10,247 nt of DNA, taken from the NCBI GenBank assembly GCA_934090775.1, contig CAKOKF010000038.1:1-10247 (forward strand), given 5' to 3'. Made by a program: the position numbers and the translations under genes. This stretch comes from an uncultured Bacilli bacterium (lineage in GTDB: Bacteria; Bacillota_I; Bacilli_A; RF39; UBA660). The notes beneath the pieces are model-generated. The model saw only the letters and a list, made by a program, of their open reading frames with translations, did no database searches and was not told the origin of the DNA. Of the stretch, positions 7,378 to 10,247 are shown piece by piece; position 1 is the stretch's first letter, and the number at the start of each line of letters is the position of its first letter.

Positions 7378-7507
7378 CTTATCACTCCTGATTCCTCAAA
7401 TACTAAATAATAATTTAAATACTATTTATTATCGAAAGTAATTACTCTTTTTTTCTTAACTTATTTTGTCATTTACTTTACTAGTCTTTACTTTTTATAT
7501 CAATAAT
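7378..7507 (-). other. Intergenic region between the comN-like gene and rel
   Basis: A very A+T-rich gap of 130 bases. It contains the rel ribosome binding site (AGGAG at 7385-7389). A GATAAT resembling a -10 box occurs on the minus strand but has no good -35 at 16-18 bases. A palindrome CAATAA-T-TTATTG (7501-7513) spans the upstream stop codon without a T-run, so I do not call a terminator. Whether rel has its own promoter here or is read from the comN promoter cannot be decided by eye. Confidence 0.4.
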
Positions 7508-7759
7508 TTATTGATGATTTTTAATTTTACTTACAACATAATTACAAAATACTTCATTATTTGTATTTAAAATATCATCAACAATATTATAAAGTGTTAA
7601 ATTAGATTTTAAAGGCCAAACATTATTCCGTAAATATTCAAAAATATCATCTTGACTAACATAATCGATCTTTTTTCTACGTAATTCCTTTACTTTTGAA
7701 TCTAAAGCCGGTTTAATATGTGCTTTTAAATCTAGTACACTTGTAAACTCATAATCCAT
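7508..7759 (-). CDS. ComN-like small protein (post-transcriptional regulator family)
   Basis: This 83-aa soluble, charged protein resembles the family of Bacillus ComN (YrzD), a small protein that in B. subtilis acts on comE mRNA. The matching pattern runs from LKAHIKPALDSKVKEL (11-26) through YVSQDDIFEYLRNNVWP (33-49) to LTLYNIVDDIL (54-64), resembling the family pattern of K-P-x-L-x-x-K, then a V-x-x-x-D-I segment, W, and L-Y-x-x-V-x-D-I-L. I matched this from memory of the family, not by alignment. No membrane segment or signal peptide is present. ATG at 7759 follows AGGTGA with suitable spacing, and a promoter lies at 7788-7816. It is divergent from the SpoVB-like gene and upstream of rel, the same neighbourhood as I recall for comN in Bacillus, which supports the call. 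Nothing in the window shows a competence role. Confidence 0.75.
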   Translation of the reverse strand: MDYEFTSVLDLKAHIKPALDSKVKELRRKKIDYVSQDDIFEYLRNNVWPLKSNLTLYNIVDDILNTNNEVFCNYVVSKIKNHQ

Positions 7760-7787
7760 CTTAAATCACCTGCTGTCCTTCTTAATT

Positions 7788-7816
7788 ATTATAAACTAAA
7801 TCCCAGTAATTTTGAA
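7788..7816 (-). promoter_or_regulatory. Predicted promoter of the comN-like gene
   Basis: Minus-strand TATAAT (7788-7793) lies 17 bases from TTCAAA (7811-7816, 4 of 6 consensus bases). The expected start is near 7781, giving a leader of about 20 bases with the AGGTGA ribosome binding site. It may also drive rel and the genes after it if there is read-through. Confidence 0.65.
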
Positions 7817-7841
7817 GGGAAAATCTTCATAATATTTATAT

Positions 7842-7847
7842 AGGTGA
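7842..7847 (+). promoter_or_regulatory. Ribosome binding site that sets a TTG start for the flippase gene
   Basis: AGGTGA lies five bases before TTG at 7853. It overlaps the alternative GTG at 7844, which has no ribosome binding site of its own. The divergent comN-like gene uses the same AGGTGA form. Confidence 0.7.
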
Positions 7848-7852
7848 TAAGA

Positions 7853-9163
7853 TTGCAAAAAAACAAGTTTCTTATTAGTACCCTTATTTTATGTGGTGGT
7901 GGTTTTGTCGTTAAAATTTTGAGTTTTATTATCAAAATTTTATATACCCGTATCCTTGGTACGGAAGGTATTAGTCTTTACAGTCTTATTATGCCTTTTT
8001 TCTCTTTAATGGTGACCGTTGCTGGTTTTGGAATGCCGCAAGCTATTTCTAAATTAATTGCCGAAGGTAAAACTAGAAGTCGTAAAATCATTGAACAAGG
8101 TATCATTTTTCTCTTAATTTTAAATTTTATCTGTGTTATTTTAATTATTTTAAGTAGTGATTTTATTAGTAGTAATCTTTTACATGAACCTCGTACGAAA
8201 GTTTTAATTATCGCCGCCTCCCTTGCAATGCCTAATATGGCTTTAGCCTGTACTTTAAAAGGTTATTTTTATGGTAAACAGCGCATGCTTCCTAATAACA
8301 TATCGAATTGTATCGAGCAAACTATCCGCCTTTTATTTATTATTTTTATTCTTCCTGGTCTAGTCCAAAAAAATCTAGTCCTTGGTATTATGTCGTTTTT
8401 ACTTCTTAATATTGTAACCGAAGCTGCTAGTATCATTACTTTTTTAATCTTACTTCCTAAAAATACTAAGTTAAATTTAACTACCATCTCTTATAATTCT
8501 TCCATTTTTAAAGAATTATTTAATACTTCGATGCCTCTAGTTTCTAGTCGTATTATTGGTAATATCGGTTATTTCTTTGAACCAATTATTCTTTCTAATA
8601 CCCTTTTATATGTTGGTTATTCTTCCTCTTTCTTTGTTTTAGAATATGGTATTTATAATAGTTATAGTCTTGCCCTTCTTCTAATGCCTTCTTTTCTTAT
8701 TCAAGCCATTTGTACTAGTATTATTCCTGAAGTATCGAAGTTTTATAGCCAAAAAAGATATGATCTAGTTAGAACCCGTACTAAACAAGCCATTTTTATT
8801 TCTAGTTTTATTGGCCTTCTTACTGTGGTTTTAGTCACTATTTTCCGTCACTTCTTACTTGGTCTTATTTATAATACTAATCTAGGTGCCAATTATATCT
8901 TAGCCTTAAGTCCTTTCTTTACTTTTTATTATTTAGAAGCTCCTATTTCTAGTATTTTACAAGGTCTTGGATATGGTTCTTATACTTTAAAAACAACTAC
9001 TATTGGGGTTTTCTTAAAGTTAGCCTCTTTATTTCTTTTTAGTTTACTCCATATTGGTTTATATGGTCTTGTTATTAGTGAGGCTCTTGATATTTTCTTT
9101 GTAGTCTTTAAAAATGGTTCTAAATTAAAACAAATTTTAGCTACAAAAGATACTGCTATTTAA
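7853..9163 (+). CDS. SpoVB/MATE-like polysaccharide or lipid flippase (MOP superfamily)
   Basis: Polytopic membrane protein of 436 aa from the TTG start, with roughly 12 hydrophobic segments. It belongs to the polysaccharide-transport/SpoVB branch of the MOP superfamily, whose members move lipid-linked wall or polysaccharide precursors across the membrane. Supporting stretches are FLISTLILCGGGFVVKILSF at the N-terminus, RILGTEGISLYSLIMPFFSL (33-52), GFGMPQAISKLIAEG (58-72), LKGYFYGKQRMLPNNISNCIEQTIR (first part at 135-150), and SIIPEVSKFYSQKR (289-302). The family in Bacillus is about 500-520 aa, so the last two helices appear to be missing; the frame itself is clean. GTG at 7844 would add three residues, but the ribosome binding site favours TTG at 7853. 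It is the only plus-strand gene here, divergent from comN and convergent with queA. Context suggests spoVB orthology, but a sporulation role is not shown, and a peptidoglycan lipid II flippase role is possible. Confidence 0.9.
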   Translation: MQKNKFLISTLILCGGGFVVKILSFIIKILYTRILGTEGISLYSLIMPFFSLMVTVAGFGMPQAISKLIAEGKTRSRKIIEQGIIFLLILNFICVILIILSSDFISSNLLHEPRTKVLIIAASLAMPNMALACTLKGYFYGKQRMLPNNISNCIEQTIRLLFIIFILPGLVQKNLVLGIMSFLLLNIVTEAASIITFLILLPKNTKLNLTTISYNSSIFKELFNTSMPLVSSRIIGNIGYFFEPIILSNTLLYVGYSSSFFVLEYGIYNSYSLALLLMPSFLIQAICTSIIPEVSKFYSQKRYDLVRTRTKQAIFISSFIGLLTVVLVTIFRHFLLGLIYNTNLGANYILALSPFFTFYYLEAPISSILQGLGYGSYTLKTTTIGVFLKLASLFLFSLLHIGLYGLVISEALDIFFVVFKNGSKLKQILATKDTAI

Positions 9164-9205
9164 AAGTTTATTTTTGTGCTGTTATTTACTCAATAAATTT
9201 ATACT

Positions 9206-9232
9206 AAAAAAGTAAGAGTAACCTCCTACTTT
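9206..9232 (-). terminator. Intrinsic terminator between convergent queA and the flippase gene
   Basis: Arms at 9209-9218 and 9223-9232 enclose a 4-base loop. Read on the minus strand the stem is 10 pairs with one G-U, followed by six T residues (9206-9211), a good terminator for queA. Read on the plus strand the same stem has one A-C mismatch and a poorer T-run (TTTATTTAACTTTT), so it may also end the flippase transcript, less efficiently. Confidence 0.8.
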
Positions 9233-9243
9233 ATTTAACTTTT

Positions 9244-10247
9244 CTATTTTATAAACATAGCATCGCCGAAAGAAAAGAAACGATAATCATTTTTTATTGC
9301 TTCCTTATAAGCATTTAAAATATTTTCACGACTTGATAAAGCACTAACTAACATTACTAAAGTTGACTTAGGTAAGTGAAAATTAGTAATTAATGCATCA
9401 ATTGCCATAAATTTAAAGCCTGGGTAAATAAAGATATCCGTATTACCAGAACATTCCCTAAACTCGCCATTATATTTATGGGCAACCGTTTCTAAAGTAC
9501 GACAAGATGTGGTCCCAACACTGATTATTCTTCGTCCTTCTTTTTTAGCTTGGTTCAAAATATCAGCTGTTTCTTTAGACATCATATAAAATTCGCTATG
9601 CATTTTATGATCTAAAACATTTTCTTCTTCGACAGGTCTAAATGTTCCTAAACCAACATGTAAAGTTACAAAGGTTACAATAACTCCCATTTCTCTTATT
9701 TTATCTAATAATTCATTAGTAAAATGCAAACCAGCTGTTGGAGCCGCCGCTGACCCTTCAATTTTTGCATAAACAGTATTATATCTAGTTTTATCTTTTA
9801 ATTTTTCATGAATATAAGGAGGTAATGGCATTTCGCCTAACTTATCTAATATTTCATAAAAAATGCCATCGTAAATAAATTCAACGTGAACAATTCCCTC
9901 GCCTTTGATTTCTAAGACTTTAGCTTTTAGTAAGCCATCGCCAAAGAATACGATAGTTCCTACATGCAATCTTTTTTGAGGTCTAGCTAAACATTCATAT
10001 TTCTTATCACCTAAATCATTTAATAATAATAATTCAATATGAGCCTTAGTTTCTTCTTTTTCGCCAATTAAACGAGCAGGAATAACCTTGGTATTATTTA
10101 ATACTAAAACATCACCTTTTTGTAAATATTTAGTTATATCTTTAAAAACTTCGTGCGTTAATTCGCCTGTTTTTTTATCCATAACTAATAATTTCGAAGA
10201 AGATCTATTTTCTAATGGCGTTTGGGCAATTAATTCCTTCGGTAAAT
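9244..10247 (-). CDS. queA: S-adenosylmethionine:tRNA ribosyltransferase-isomerase (5' end outside window)
   Basis: QueA transfers the ribosyl part of S-adenosylmethionine to preQ1 in tRNA, forming epoxyqueuosine at the wobble position of GUN anticodons. The frame does not start at the ATG at 10182. Upstream codons read LPKELIAQTPLENRSSSKLL, the conserved QueA N-terminus, up to the window edge, so the gene is 5'-incomplete by an estimated 7-10 residues (family about 340-350 aa; about 333 visible). Other signatures are VLVLNNTKVIPARL, GSAAAPTAGLHFT, HVGLGTFRPV, LDHKMHSEFY, GTTSCRTLE, and LITNFHLPKSTLVMLVSA followed by YRFFSFGDAMFI at the C-terminus. The tgt gene that often follows queA is not present downstream; queA ends at a terminator instead. 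Confidence 0.97.
   Translation of the reverse strand, partial: LPKELIAQTPLENRSSSKLLVMDKKTGELTHEVFKDITKYLQKGDVLVLNNTKVIPARLIGEKEETKAHIELLLLNDLGDKKYECLARPQKRLHVGTIVFFGDGLLKAKVLEIKGEGIVHVEFIYDGIFYEILDKLGEMPLPPYIHEKLKDKTRYNTVYAKIEGSAAAPTAGLHFTNELLDKIREMGVIVTFVTLHVGLGTFRPVEEENVLDHKMHSEFYMMSKETADILNQAKKEGRRIISVGTTSCRTLETVAHKYNGEFRECSGNTDIFIYPGFKFMAIDALITNFHLPKSTLVMLVSALSSRENILNAYKEAIKNDYRFFSFGDAMFIK

Noticed and set aside
7399..7435. A+T-rich direct and inverted repeats (AAATACTA and AAATAATA-type) upstream of rel
   Set aside because: Short, imperfect and expected by chance in such A+T-rich sequence.
7812..7840. Plus-strand TTGAAG-17-TTTATA as a promoter for the flippase gene
   Set aside because: The -10 match is poor (3 of 6), and the start point would fall on the ribosome binding site, so I do not call it.
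8269..8487. 72-codon open frame on the minus strand
   Set aside because: Antisense to the middle of the flippase gene, with no support of its own.
9244..10182. queA starting at the ATG at 10182
   Set aside because: The same frame continues upstream to the window edge with the conserved QueA N-terminal residues (LIAQTPLENRSSSKLL), so that ATG is internal.
1..10247. Mycoplasma-type genetic code (TGA = Trp)
   Set aside because: Genes reach normal family length with TGA as stop, and the Trp codon checked directly (GatA NPWDP) is TGG.

Overview
The window looks like a chromosomal housekeeping segment of a low-GC Gram-positive bacterium. I infer a Bacilli lineage close to the Mollicutes (uncultured gut Bacilli or Erysipelotrichia-like groups). 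The grounds are the strong A+T bias, the Bacillus-like gene order, AGGAG-type ribosome binding sites, and a GatA with mollicute-like details (TGDSIRKP around the nucleophile). Tryptophan is encoded by TGG and the proteins reach full family length with TGA read as a stop, so this is not the Mycoplasma code. All eight stop codons seen are nevertheless TAA or TAG. I see no mobile element, CRISPR array, tRNA or rRNA.

Layout from right to left. queA (queuosine tRNA modification, minus strand, 5' end outside the window) ends at 9244. It converges on a plus-strand SpoVB/MATE-like flippase gene (7853-9163), with a hairpin terminator between them. The flippase gene diverges from a small ComN-like (post-transcriptional regulator family) gene at 7508-7759. 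Next on the minus strand come rel (RelA/SpoT homologue), dtd (D-aminoacyl-tRNA deacylase) and an unrecognised membrane-anchored protein (3441-4769). These three are tightly packed and probably one operon. A consensus-like promoter at 3381-3409 then starts a second minus-strand operon, hisS-gatC-gatA-gatB, with gatB running off the left edge. Its junctions are 1-8 bases apart or overlapping.

The order queA / spoVB / comN / rel / dtd / (wall or envelope gene) / hisS resembles, as I recall it, the Bacillus subtilis queA-tgt-yajC-spoVB-comN-secDF-recJ-apt-relA-dtd-yrvJ-hisS region with several genes missing. Most products serve tRNA charging and quality control: HisRS, the GatCAB amidotransferase, Dtd and QueA. 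Rel links amino-acid supply to growth. The flippase and the anchored protein act at the envelope.

Three points stand out. The Rel hydrolase domain has lost its HDxxED catalytic signature while its synthetase looks intact. The short hisS leader carries a perfect 10-bp hairpin followed by a T-run, with no recognisable T-box. A membrane-anchored beta-rich protein of unknown function sits between dtd and hisS. I did not find a clear-cut new defence or mobile system.
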